NCBI GenBank assembly: GCA_964304625.1
Contig: OZ199838.1
Coordinates: forward strand, 6,696,001 to 6,760,000
Origin: Kudoa neothunni
Lineage: Eukaryota; Cnidaria
Length of the DNA stretch: 64,000 nt
Reading direction: 5' to 3'
Positions 51,701 to 63,405 of the stretch are shown here, in pieces (positions within the stretch are counted from its first letter, which is position 1; each line of letters starts with the position of its first letter). The notes under the pieces are model-generated. The model did not search any database. It saw only the letters and a program-made list of their open reading frames with translations, and was not told where the DNA came from. Made by a program: the position numbers and the translations under genes.

Positions 51701-51950
51701 TATATTATTATACGATCTATAAAAAAAGTGGAATTATAATATAAATATTCTAACCACCATTTAAAACATTAAATAAATTGAAGATACCTTAAATTCAATA
51801 ATTATAATATACCGTGTAATTTTAATTTATGTCCTGGTGTATAGTTATAAAATTTTCGTAAAATTTAAATTTAAAAAAAAGCAATCTATTATCCGCACTC
51901 AATCCGTTGTATTCAGAATACATTATTCTTTGATTTCCCTCCATTTAGGC

Positions 51951-53330
51951 CAGCGCCTCTCAACTGGGAGTGCAAACTAATGACTTGGGATAATGGGATT
52001 GGGGATGAGATCACAATTAGATATAATTTTTGAGAAAATTTTTAATTAAAACATCGATTTTCTAACATTTAAATCGTAACAACTTAATGAATACTTATTT
52101 ATTTTTCTTAGCTTAATCATTTTGTTCTTTTAATATAATGCAAAAATATCTTACGAAACGCATTTAAATAAGAAAATTAATGAATTAAACTTTTGAAATA
52201 CGTAATTAACTTAGAAACAAGCCTAACTATTAATTTATTAAAAATAAAATGACGAAAAGATAACCTTTTTTATCGACCAATTTTACAATATTAAAATTGC
52301 ATTGGAACGATAGAACGAAATCATGTTTACTCAATTCTTGTAGCTAATTCTATTTTACACGCATGATTAATTACCCCGACATTTTGATCGAGCTACGCAT
52401 TATCGTACAGTATTTCAAGATCTAAATGCAACCATCCTTAGCGGAGGAAAAACTCATTTAGTTACGCCACGAATTTTTTATTAATGTCATAATTAATGGT
52501 GAAATTAAAGATACAATCCTTAAAGTGTATAATTGAGATAAACTTAAAAAATTTAACATAGAAACTGATCCGTTTCTGCAATAATTAGCATATTTTATAT
52601 ACCAAAAGTATGTATTAAAATTTCTCCCAAATAAACCACTTTACATTCCCGTCGTTTATGTGTAGATAAATCGGGGTTTTCCATTTCAACGAAAAGATCA
52701 TTTGGTAGAACGATTTTGGAGATTGGAGCAAATTTTAAAGTTTAAAATGTCCAATCTAACAATATAACATTCATTTCAGCCTTGAATTGAGAGTCAAGAT
52801 TTTTAATGTAGATCTGTAAACCAACATATATTTCTTGTTTTCACCAATAAGTTATTCAATAATCTGGACAATGAAGAAATCGAAAGAGTTATTTTTGTTA
52901 TAGACAATGTTAGATTCTATAAAACAAATTTAATTATCGAACTAATTCAGACAAGCAATCATAAGCTTCTATTTTTGTCATCATATTCGCAATTTCTTGG
53001 TCCTATCAAGAATTTTTCTCATCAATTAACAACGATTATAACGAATAAATCTCCAAAAAATTCAGAAGAATTATTAAACATCATTATAGAGAATCCCGTA
53101 GAAGTTACCTCACAAAACTGTCTTAATTATTGAAACCACGTCGAATCCTATTTTCAAAGGTGTTTAATATTGAAAAAAAAAAATAAATAACTAAAATAAT
53201 TCATTTCTAGGAGAGTTGCATTTTGATTTTACCTAGTTGCATTTAGATCTTGAAATACTGTATATAGAAGGGATGAGGGTTTCGTTTTCTCATCAAAAGG
53301 GGAGAGTGCGATTTGAATTGGGAAGCGCCG
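51951..53330. mobile_element. hAT-like element with nested Tc1/IS630 remnant
   Basis: Imperfect inverted ends CAGCGCCTCTCAAC (left) and, inward from the right, CGGCGCTTCCCAAT. The flanking 8-mers ATTTAGGC (51943-51950) and ATCTAGAC (53331-53338) agree at six of eight positions; the latter fits the known hAT target preference nTCTAGAn. No hAT transposase is visible. The coding remnant inside belongs to another superfamily. Confidence 0.5.
52655..53165 (+). pseudogene. Tc1/IS630-type (DDE_3) transposase remnant
   Basis: It reads RRLCVDKSGFSISTKRSFGR (first Asp in VDKSG), then a stretch broken by stops, then ERVIFVIDNVRFYKTN (second Asp in VIDN) and LLFLSSYSQFLGPIKN, which corresponds to the usual YSPxLNPIEN block. 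The order and spacing are those of a DDE_3 transposase. At least two stops and a frame change occur, so it is dead. A related N-terminal fragment lies near 63150-63300. Confidence 0.65.
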
Positions 53331-53858
53331 ATCTAGACGTTAGATTTATTTCTTATTCTATAAAACAATTATGAATAACTTTATCTTTGAATACGAGAAA
53401 TAAAAACATAGGGTCTTCTTCAATACCAAATCGACTAAGTGTATTGTGGTTTTTGTTATGCGAGAAAAGTTAATCAATACTTATACAGAGAAGCTATTAA
53501 AATAGACGGTTAAGTATTTCCTACTACCTGGCGTAGAAAATACGCTATAATTTGTGAACTACACAATGCATTATATTTAAAGTCTATTCCAACTCTAACT
53601 GATGCTTATTTAAGGTTTATTGTGATTTTTCAAATTGAAAATTCAAATTTGATTTATCGTTTATATTAGATGTATTAATTTTGAGAGTGCGCCTTGAAAT
53701 GCTATTATAATGATCATGAAGTAGGAATTTAACTCCCTCTAATAAAGCACGCAGACAAACACAACTTCCAACTATTATAATAATATCATTTAATCGAATC
53801 GGCGAAAATTTATCGTTTTCACGTGTGATATAGTTTTTTCAAGAAATAACGAAAGCGT

Positions 53859-54132
53859 TTAGTAGGTCGCTTTTGGGGGTGGTGTATTATCTTCGTTTAC
53901 GCCTGTTTCGAGGTCATCTTCGCCTCTATACCAAGTGGTTTAAATATTTACATAGAATTGTATCTTATTACTCAAAATCATCATCAAGGAAACCAGGCAA
54001 CTCATCCACATCATTGACCTCACCAGTCATTGCCATGGATTTAATATCTGAATCTTGGGAGCTGATAGGCTTGCATTTGATACACTGGAAGAAAGCTATC
54101 ACCAACAAAAGAAGGAAAAGTTTGAAATTCAT
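53859..54132 (-). CDS. Short acidic secreted peptide (75 aa, two exons)
   Basis: Exon 1 is 53972-54132 and exon 2 is 53859-53925, joined across a 46-nt intron (GTAATA ... TATAG) in frame. The product starts MNFKLFLLLLVIAFFQCIKC, a typical signal peptide likely cut after CIKC. The mature part of about 55 residues is rich in Asp and Glu (DELPGFLDDDFEGEDDLE) and ends TPPPKATY; it has no cysteines. It resembles no family I know. It could be a secreted peptide or a neuropeptide-like precursor, but dibasic processing sites are not evident. Confidence 0.65.
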
Positions 54133-55580
54133 CGCTCTTGTGCTCTCGTGATCTAACGATAGGAGTGATACTAAGGATATTTCTACGAAAAGATACGTCA
54201 CAAAAGTTGTTTTGCAAAAAATGTCTAGCTATATCTATTATATTCAATGATCCTATTCATCAAAACCAAATATTATCCATACTTACTCACTTTGACCTTC
54301 AAAATGATTCACTAAATGTTAACTCTATGGGCTTATAAATTTAGTGTAAATTAATTTGAATTAGTTGCTTTGTTTGAATAAGTAGATTGATTCCATTGAA
54401 CATTTCATACTTCAGTAAATAATGTCTTCTATAATAGACGTACTATTCACAATTTTTTAACTTCTAAACAAAATAATATTCTATTAAGTAGCCCACTTAT
54501 AGCTTCTGTAAGGCTACAATACAAACTATATTCTTTTAATTTTAATTTCAAATTTAAATATATCATTATAGCTTAAACGCCCTACTTCAAAGTTCTCATT
54601 TCTATTAATAATATTTTAAAATCCGACTAAAATAGTATTTTTGAATTATAAATGAAATGGGTCTCACAATTCATTGTTACTTAATTTTTCCATGTTGAGC
54701 CTAACTATTGAGATCCTATTACGATAGGTGCCATTATAGAGGACCCTATTTAAAAGGCGACTAGAAGATTCACTGTCAATTATTCAGATGAAATATAATT
54801 TAAGTCATTGAGAAAATAATGTATGAATTTATAATGGTGGACTCAATGATAGTCAAATATTTAAACTATAATTACATATTTTATATTCGGAATTAATGTT
54901 ATTCGCCTTAACAATAACTACATAACCAGTTGTTTCGCGATATTAATATATTTTAAAATTAACAAATCAATTGAAAAAATCAAGTCACATTAGCAATACG
55001 ACTTGACCTATTGTTTTATTATGTTAATTATGAATTTATAGGTATTAAATAGCTGTGTCAAAAATTCTATCTACACTAACAATATCATAGTTTCTATAAA
55101 GTTAAAATATTTATGTCAAATCTAAGCACAAGTTTAATCAATACTTAAGAGAGAAGCCTTTATTTATATTAATATTATAATCAAAAAATGTGTGCGTCTA
55201 TTTTTCATCATAAAAAAATACAGGTATTTTTTCCTAATCTCAATACAGAAAGCGATAAAAAATATTTAATTGTAGAAGAATTATATTTATTCCAAGTATA
55301 AATTATATTCTGTAGAACATTATGAAAATTAACCTCTATTAAAGTCTGTACACAAAGAAACATCTCATAAACAATTCGAGCTATTTTGAGAACAGGAGAT
55401 TACATCTCAATATAGGCAACTAATATACCCCCTAAGAGTTAAGACTCTTTGATCCTCAAGTCTAGGCAATATTTGCGATTTAAGTGTTTAGTAGGACTTT
55501 ATCTGAAATGAATTAGTCGGAGAAGATCAATACACCAGAAATAATCCAATAAGTTTAAGCATCCAACAAATGATTCCCAA
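54133..55580. other. Intergenic AT-rich DNA
   Basis: No coding exon, RNA gene or repeat end recognised. The reading frames at 54041-54338 are shadows of the secreted-peptide exon. Confidence 0.4.
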
Positions 55581-55613
55581 ACAAACCATTATGAACTCCG
55601 GGTCAATTACATA

Positions 55614-55840
55614 CAGTAAAGTTACGAATAGTTGTTGGTTGTTGATGTGGTTTTATAGTACGATCATGCCCTTGTTTGGATTCAATAAGCCTAGAAGGTA
55701 TATTGCAAAAGTTCAGCTGGTGCATCCCTCCAAGTGAACAGACATACTCTGTCCGTAATTTGAGCTGATAATGTAATTTAGTTACTTTAATAACTGGTGG
55801 GTATGCGCTCATCAGGCTGATAATTTGGTCAATCACTGCA
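55614..55840 (-). CDS. Exon of an unrecognised host-like gene (partial)
   Basis: The frame reads VRPAVIDQIISLMSAYPPVI, then KLHYQLKLRTEYVCSLGGMH and NIPSRLIESKQGHDRTIKPH, and ends at QQPTTIRNFT before a GTATGT donor-like site near 55613. The composition is clearly protein-like against the AT-rich background. Upstream (55855-55970) another frame reads SQELQQSGGSVININAER and MLKIVAIIESFMVKY and may be a preceding exon. A short piece near 56190-56240 (EPGLLFPRKHRANSNN) may also belong. I could not join these cleanly, and a TGA sits near 55972 in the upstream frame, so the gene may be broken or the exon limits wrong. Family not recognised. Confidence 0.35.
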
Positions 55841-55859
55841 GGCCTAACTTTACTGTATA

Positions 55860-57418
55860 TTTCACCATAAAAGATTCGATAATAGCAACTATTTTTAGCA
55901 TCCTCTCGGCATTTATATTAATCACCGATCCACCGCTTTGTTGCAGTTCTTGTGATCGTATATCAAAGATATCCGAGCGTATTCAAAGTATCATTCCAGC
56001 ATCCGTGAGATGGACCATATATGTTCTGTATGTTAATCACGTTTTTACCTTAACACCAAATTAATCCAAAATTTGTAGAATGAGTGGTTTTGCATTGTAT
56101 TGTTTTCCGTGTACATTATCGATTGTTTCATTAACACTGATATGCATCGTTGATGTTGGCTACCTGTTGTTGCTGTTCGCACGATGTTTACGTGGAAATA
56201 ACAACCCAGGTTCAACTAGAAAGGTCTAAGAATTTAGATTATTATTATCCACTTAATTTGATTTTTCAAATAGCATCGACCAAGTGTGCGGACCTCATAA
56301 ATCATATAAGTTCATGTTTTTACATCCATTTTTTTCTAACTCAAACAAATTATAGCGGATCATAATTATAAGAAATGAACATGCGATATTTTACAGAAAT
56401 TTGAAATTAAAAAAAAACATCAAATAAAAATTAATTTTTCAAGTTTCCTTCAAACCTTGGCTAAAAACGAGACGATTTAATTTTTTTGTTTAATGTCTTG
56501 GGGGACATATCACTATAACCCCCTAAACATATTTAAATGGATAGAATTTCCAATAAATGGTTTGTTGAGGATATCAATCTTACATGTAGAATAAATGATC
56601 TAAATTGTTTCGTATTTGAAAAATTTAAGTCCACATCAACTAGGAAATTTCTTTATAATATTCAGTATCAGCCTTGATTTGTTCTAGCTATCTTAGATTA
56701 TTATTTAAATTGTCTAATTACAAAAATAAGAATTATTATTCATATTATATAGTATATAATACACAATATTCTCTCATTTTACAAACGTCAAAAATATATT
56801 TTTTTTTAATATTTCAAAAATCTTAAAATATAGCTTTATTATTAAAATGTACATCGTAAGTGATTTACAGTCTTAATGTATAAATTATTCACTTCACTAT
56901 TTTCACTTTATTTAAAAGCTATGGAAAGTAATTCATAGCTTTGAAGATTAAAGTATAAATTATAGTTATCTATATTAAATATTAGAAAAGCTACAATCTA
57001 AAGGGAAAATCAAATAATTTATGAAATATAATATTTTTATATTATATTCGCATAATTTCGTACATTTAAATTATTAATTCCAAAAATTGTTAAGACCACG
57101 GTTTATTATACTTTTTAAAACATAGAAATATACTTATTAGTAATGCCTATTCTGCGCGTAAGCCTTTACATATGCCATTAATTTTTATATAATGTTATTT
57201 TTCCTGTTAAAATAGATGTGTTGATTTTTAGTTCATATTTTGTTGATGGACTAATTAACTATAGAGCTTATAGTATTGTAATATTTTTGTTGTTTATAAA
57301 TGTAATAAAAATTATTGTTGAATTTACAATTTACATCATCACAATTGTTATGTTAAAAATAAATTTCTAGGATTATTAAAAGTTTTATTGTTGAATAAAG
57401 AGTCATTGTGGGATTTAG
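55860..57418. other. Mostly AT-rich DNA, possible upstream exons of the preceding entry
   Basis: 55860-56250 has protein-like composition on the minus strand but no secure exon model. 56250-57418 is very AT-rich with nothing recognised. Confidence 0.3.
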
Positions 57419-57422
57419 TTAA

Positions 57423-58776
57423 CCCTCACCGTACTGGGTGCGAAGAAATTACGTGTGTGCCGATGGGGTCCATCTGGGACCTCCTTTAAATCGACCTAAA
57501 ACGTCATAAATTATTACGAAAATAACGCGGTGTTATTTGAATACATTTATAAGTATAAACAACAAAATCTAGTTCTCTCTGGTAGCCTAAAATGCAGATA
57601 CGAGGCCAAGATGAATGTATTGTGATAAAATTAACGCGTAAATTTCAGCACTGAAGCTTTCGAAGATGTCTAAATTAAATAAAAATCTAATTGTCCTATT
57701 AGGTTCAAAAAAATTAATTGATGATGATGAAACATAGGCCCAACTAGGCGCCGTTCTGTAGAAATTATCGGACTTTTTCGGAAGTAGGAAATGTAGCCGC
57801 GCTTGCACTTTACTCTTAGATTTCAGAGAAATCAATGTTTGGAAAACTTACATCGTTTTACTTTCTTCAAAAGTAAAATAAAAAAATTATAAAATGTGCA
57901 TTTCTTAGTAATTTATTTACATTTTTAAATGCTGTATTCCCATATGTTTTTACGAACTATTTTTTAATTTATTCGCATATTTAAGAGTTAGTATGATTAA
58001 ATTAAAGAATTTAATTTGAGGAGGCCTAAGTTTTTTTAAATATTTTGGTATCCATACTTGTAAAACTGGCGGAACATATGTTTAACGCTTCTATGCGAAT
58101 AATTCGTAGCACATACATGTCGATATCAATAATTAATAAACACACGATGCTTTAACTGCAATTATATACTCAATAAAAATAATAACGACTACTATTTCTG
58201 GCTATTTTTAAAAATTGTTGATAGATCCTACTGTTTATTTTGGTAAATTTGCGATAGAACAATTATTTTCCAATTACTTTATATTCTATCAATTTATTTT
58301 CCACTGTATAAAAATGATGGAATCCCCATATGGTACACAAGGATTCTAATAGTTACATTGCATATGATGAATCATGGACTAGTTTGTTGTCGATAAACAA
58401 GGATTCTTTCGAGAAACAAGAGCCTACCAACCATGAGGCGCGGTACGGATTAGTTCTTGCTAATCTCCTATTAAGTCGAAGTATATATAAACATTACATA
58501 TAAAGGCTTTAAAATAAATTAAACAATGAGTGTAAATTTAAGTAAAATATATTAATATGTATACAATGGAATATTTTTCTTGAAAGTCTATAAGAATAAA
58601 TATGATCTCTGAGGCGTACTTTTTAAGCTAGAAAAAAAATTATAGTTTTTATACAAATTTTTTAACCTTATAGAGACATTCCTGGATCAGTTAAGAAATC
58701 AATAATTTACTTTCAGAGTAATACGACAAATAATGAAGTTGGGGTCTTTAATGGACCCCGCTTCGGACAGGGAGAG
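57423..58776. mobile_element. piggyBac-like element without recognisable transposase
   Basis: TTAA at 57419-57422 and 58777-58780 bound 1354 bp. The ends are CCCTCACCGTACTGGGTGC and, inward from the right, CTCTCCCTGTCCGAAGC. Near-palindromes GGGGTCCATCTGGGACC (57464) and GGGGTCTTTAATGGACCCC (58741) sit just inside. Reading frames inside show no piggyBac motif. Confidence 0.7.
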
Positions 58777-58780
58777 TTAA

Positions 58781-60003
58781 ACATGAGGTCGTACAGATCC
58801 CAATATCCTTAGGGGTTTTAAAAATAATCGGCCGCATTCTCGTTTACTTAGATCCACATTTAAATGAATAACAATCAGAGAAATCATTAAAAAGAATAAA
58901 ATTTGGCTACCGAATGTAAATATGAACTTATGAGCAAAAATGACGAACTAACTCAAAAAATATCATTCTTGGCGACCTCGTAACGAACAAAAACGACCAT
59001 CGAATAGAAAAGGGTGTGAGCTACATTCCGGTGAACATGAGAGCTCTTGCGTTAGTCAGTATTACATCAAAGTGGCGCAGCATAATTTAAGATGAGTAAG
59101 TTTGCCTTTGTAATTATTAGCATAACTAAAAAAAAGTACCTATTAAATACCCCAAATTTAATCCCTTGAGTGTAGTTTTAATCACAGTAGATAATAGAAT
59201 GTAACCTCTATCGATAATCTAAAAATGATGAAAAATGGGAATAAAAATTTGTATGCATCCGCAAACATAAGATTGTATTTGTATGGGCTAATGGTCAAAG
59301 CCTAATTACAAAACTCTAATTTGAAATGAAAATACAAAAAAGTCTCAATTAAAAAGAAACTTAATCGAAATAAAACAACACCGTGATCATTACTCTCATC
59401 ATACCTCGGTCGGGATCACGCGCAATGCTCACATGGATTTGAACGGATTTTTCTGGTAGTTAGATTACGTGTTTGTACAGAGGTAAATATACTTCTTGCA
59501 TGCATCCGCGTGCAACCAGTATTTAATCCTGTGGTCAATTGTGTAGATAAAATAACTTTATAAACCCTTGAATCACTTGATACACTCATAAAAAAACGAG
59601 TAGGTTTATAATTTTTTAAACTCCAAATAAGAGTTTGTTATTTACGCAACAAACAAATAAAAAAATTGAAACAAATTTTTATAATAAAAGCTGATTGACT
59701 GAAAAATTGAACAGTTAACCTATAGTAATGATGGGTCTCAGAAATAAAGCAGAACTTTATCACTTTAAGCAGATTAGATTACCCACATTAACACTATGTA
59801 ACACATTTTTTCATGCTCCATCTGACAGCCACTTTAAGATCTAAAATTCATGATTTATTTATATCCTATACAGATACAATATCATCGTAACACCCATAAA
59901 GTTATCACTGTGAGGCATCTCGAATCTTATGCGAAAAACACCGAAAAGTTACGTGGCATCAGTGCATTAGACTGATTGTTTTTTAATTGCTGATATCACA
60001 AAA
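58781..60003. other. Intergenic upstream of flower
   Basis: A block of higher complexity at about 58960-59095 (GGGTGTGAGCTACATTCCGG, GAGCTCTTGCGTTAGTC) is neither a recognised RNA gene nor coding. The rest is AT-rich. Confidence 0.3.
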
Positions 60004-60747
60004 ATGGCAACCCCGAACGAACAAGTTGAAAACAGACCGTCAATGGAGGAATCTGTTAGATTGTTATCATTCGCACAAAATATTTATTCCAGTAATTTGA
60101 TCTTTTTAAAGCGTTGAAAATTCTCATCCTGAAATATCCTATTTAGATCCTTCCAATGCAGCATCTGCTATCAAATCAATAAAACCTGCCTTGCATATAC
60201 GTTTTGTAGCTCAAGCGTTATCACTTTTTGCTTCGTTCTGTATTATTTTTTGATTATTTTTGTGTGAGTGGCTCAATTCTACTAAAACATTTAATTTTAG
60301 TGGCATGTTTCTTGGGTATTTTTGTGGTGTTGTCTATCTATCCAAGTTGTATTGGTGCAGGAATTTTGCAATGGTATTTTGGATGGAATTTTGCAATGGT
60401 TGTTATTAAATGAATTATAGCTTGATAGGAGTGTTTTTATTTTTTGTTGAGTCTCCTGTTATGTGCAGATTCACTAATGTGCAACGTACATTTGGTGAGT
60501 ACACCGATAAAAATATGACCCTACTCGTGAAAGGTGTTCTCTACATTGTGTATGATTTGGAAGTGTTGCTGTGTACGTTTGTCACTAAATCCTATTTAGA
60601 TTAGCCATAATACCTCCAAGTCTTTGTTTTGGTACTATGTCGATCATTCCTACAATCTTTATTGCGTTAGCAGGCGCCGCTCAATTTTGTTCCTATAGAG
60701 ATGCCGTCAATAAAAGTAATCAGCAAAATAGTGGAAACAATGTATAA
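60004..60747 (+). CDS. fwe: Calcium channel flower homologue (about 170 aa, five exons)
   Basis: Flower is a four-pass membrane protein of synaptic vesicles and the cell surface, linked in flies to endocytosis and cell competition. Exons: about 60004-60038, 60112-60239, 60301-60373, 60421-60549 and 60600-60747. Exons 2-5 join with fully consistent phases. TM1 and TM2: AQALSLFASFLACFLGIFVV and SCIGAGILQCLIGVFLFF, then VESPVMCRF (flower LLEAPCC region); TM3: VKGVLYIVLAIIPPSLCFG; TM4: TMSIIPTIFIALAGAAQF; a short polar tail follows. Spacing agrees with flower along the whole core, although identity is modest. Exon 1 is uncertain: only a weak GTCAATG donor at 60039 fits the phase; with it the total is 513 nt (170 aa). 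Introns are 47-73 nt. Confidence 0.8.
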
Positions 60748-61214
60748 TTTCTGGTTTTTTTTTGTATCCTAATGTGTGGGATACTTAACGTATTTTATAT
60801 AAAAAACATATTTCTATCAAATCGATTGAATTTCTAGTACACTCGTTTTCTTGCTTTCATTTGTTTAACGTTTCCTGTATTAACTTCCGAAACAAAACGC
60901 GTGTGCCTGACTGAGGTATTTCTTGACCCCAGGAGAAATATGCTTAAGCTTATTCAAGTTATCTCAATTTTATATATTGTGAACAATACACCTAGCTTAA
61001 CAATTCCATAGCAAATATATAGCGGATTGCCGTTTCTGGAGTTATGTACATGAATTTTTTTTATCAGCAACATTATTGGTATAATGTTAAACTAAAAGCA
61101 CAAATATATATTTCACACTCCTTAAACAATCGGTGATATAATAAAATTTAGGATTAGTGTTATCATCAAGTGAATCGATATTTTATGAAGCAAAAAAGTT
61201 TATAATATTTCATC

Positions 61215-61300
61215 ATGGTATCTATTTTCAGATAGATGCAATGAATGGCCGTGGATGGGGTTCAAACCTGCGAGCCATAGCTTAAAAGGCAGTGGCGCCA
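61215..61300 (-). repeat. tRNA-like fragment (SINE head or tRNA pseudogene)
   Basis: On the minus strand GGCGCCACTGCC, then CTTTTAAGC, then the B-box-like GGTTTGAACCCC resemble a lysine-type tRNA with a TTT anticodon region. The arms do not pair well enough to call a functional tRNA. Confidence 0.35.
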
Positions 61301-61817
61301 CATTGCTGTGTTGTTGATCGCGCATTAGTTGACTTTGGTTAAACTCTTATACCAGCAATTAAAGAGTTTTCTAAATCTTTAAATTGTTGAAAGGACTCAT
61401 ATTAAAACCCAAGAAAAACAAAAAATTTATAAAAAATTTTGTTACTCCAATATGCGAAAGCGAAAACAAACGGAATAATTACTTGGATTAATTATCGTTA
61501 ATTTATTGTTGATTATATTCAAAAATAAATATTGCTTTCTACGATTTTCGTTTTAGTGTGGATCAAAAATTTTGATTTTGATGAGAGAAAATCGTATTTA
61601 TAATAAATATATGAGATTTCGAAAATAATACAACCAATATTAAATGAAACTTGAAAAACTATGTCTTATTTTATGCATAAATCTTTGGCCGATAAATTGG
61701 AAATTTTATTTTCAGATAGGAACTCACCAAATATAGGAAACTGAGAAATTTCAAAGTGAATAATCCAAAATACATAAATGTAAAAACAAAATAGTCAATT
61801 TAGGGTCTTGAAATATC

Positions 61818-61840
61818 CTAGTCAGTACCGGCAAGGTTAA
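61818..61840 (-). repeat. Lone piggyBac-type end
   Basis: Inward: TTAA, then CCTTGCCGGTACTGAC, like the lone end at 31848 (CCTTTCCGGTACCAGG). No partner established. Confidence 0.35.
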
Positions 61841-61997
61841 GTTGGGATTTTTTTATTCTGAGTCTGAAATCTAACGCATTTATGGACACACTAGATTAAA
61901 ATTAGACGTAATAATTTGCGCATGTGAAATAATTGTATATTTAAACGTTATCTATTTGAATGAACCGGATATCACATCCAAAATCGGACTGTGTATT

Positions 61998-62020
61998 CTA
62001 ACCCTCGAACATCTGAGGAA
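61998..62020 (+). repeat. Lone piggyBac-type end (decayed)
   Basis: TAACCCTCGAACATCTGAGG matches the left end at 24400 (TTAACCCTCCGAACATCTTG) apart from small changes. No partner found. Confidence 0.35.
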
Positions 62021-62728
62021 AAAAGTTACACGAGTACTAGGAGGTGGACACTGTGACCACATGCAAAAATGTATTAAAATAATAAAAATCGTTTCCCTTA
62101 AGATTAAGAACATAATTATGTAAGTTATTTTTTACATTTTAAATACAATAAATTTAATAAAAATAAATAAATAAATGATGCATTTTTGTTACGTTTATTT
62201 GAGCACGTGCGAAGAACAGGAATAATTATGCCTGTATATACTTTGAATTGCGTAAAAAATTAGGAATAAACTGTTTTATTATTTCATGATTTTTCACATT
62301 TTCTTCCCCTTATTATTATTATTTTAACATCTAAGGTTTTGGTGAATTTCTCAAAATCCATGATTTTATTATGAATTCTCTTCCCCGTTGACAAAAGTAT
62401 GTTAAATATATAAATTCGTACTTTATCAATTGAAATTTGGCATTATAAATTAAGTTATAAAGAAGAAATATTTATTATATATAGTCTAAGAATTTTTAGC
62501 TTTTGGATTTTTGAGTTATAAGATGGTACAAATTAAACTTTAAACAACTATATTTAACTTGCTACTTTTTGTTGATATGTAATTTAAAATTATTATAATA
62601 TGCACGATTCCCATGCCAGATTAAATTAGGTAACAGAGTCAAGTTGTTATAGAAATAAAAAATGAATTTAATAGGGTTCCCTGCTTCAAGGCTCATTTAT
62701 AATGTTTATTTTATTGCGGAAAAACTTT

Positions 62729-62752
62729 ATATATATATATATATATATATAA
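62729..62752. repeat. (TA)n microsatellite
   Basis: About 12 TA/AT units in AT-rich intergenic DNA. Confidence 0.9.
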
Positions 62753-63149
62753 CTATCTGAATGTTATTATTAATATGGTAGGCATGTTCGAGTATGTGTA
62801 TCTTTTTTTCTTTTTTTGATTTTAAGCGAAAAGAGAAAACGTAAAACTTCGTTATTTAAGTATTTTTAAAAGCACCATTGTACTATTAAAATACGCCAAG
62901 GAAAAAAAGAAAAGAAAATATTTTGTAAAAGTTATTGATATAATAACAGCTGATAAATATATTCAATAAATATGCCACAAATAACATTGCAAACTATAAA
63001 ATTACAAATGATATAATTAAAGTCGTTATTCATCTCCTGGTTAATGAAGAAAAATCTCTAGAAGACGTTTCCTGCCACGACAAAATACCCAAGTCTACTT
63101 AGAGGCATATGATAGAAAAAACAAGCTTTCGCGTATATGCGAAAAGATA

Positions 63150-63300
63150 CAAGAGATGGCTTATAAAGAAATCCAACGTCAACTTGTTCAACTAATTCAT
63201 GATGACAGCACAACTATTTTGTAAGCAATGATAGCAAAGCCAATTGTTGATATCAGTCCTACAACAGTTTGGAGGTAGCTAAAGTCCTTTAAAATATAGC
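63150..63300 (+). pseudogene. Tc1/IS630-type transposase N-terminal scrap
   Basis: In one frame RQLVQLIHDDSTTIL, then MIAKPIVDISPTTVWR, resembles the second helix-turn-helix of Tc1/IS630 transposases (dpT-Tlk ... vs-sTVwR). Stops interrupt it, and the downstream catalytic region is not present before the poly-C tract. Confidence 0.35.
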
Positions 63301-63382
63301 AGTGGATATTCTTGCGATGAAGAATATCACCTAGAATAATTGAGATATTAAGACACCGATTTCATTAATGAGTGAAGCTATT

Positions 63383-63405
63383 CCCCCCCCCCCCCCCCCC
63401 CCCCC
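63383..63405. repeat. Poly-C tract, 23 C
   Basis: An uninterrupted run of 23 cytosines in strongly AT-rich DNA. On the minus strand it is a G23 run. Confidence 0.95.

Noticed and set aside
54041-54338. Other frames around the secreted-peptide exon, including one with a different N-terminal extension
   Set aside because: The ATG at 54130-54132 gives an ideal signal peptide, and the other frames contain no such feature.
55825-56064. Plus-strand hydrophobic frame
   Set aside because: It lies opposite the minus-strand coding-like segment and begins at a non-ATG codon. It is treated as a shadow.
58960-59095. Higher-complexity block considered as an snRNA or other RNA gene
   Set aside because: It does not match U1, U2, U4, U5, U6 or 7SK sequence features, and no polymerase III boxes or pairing pattern were evident.
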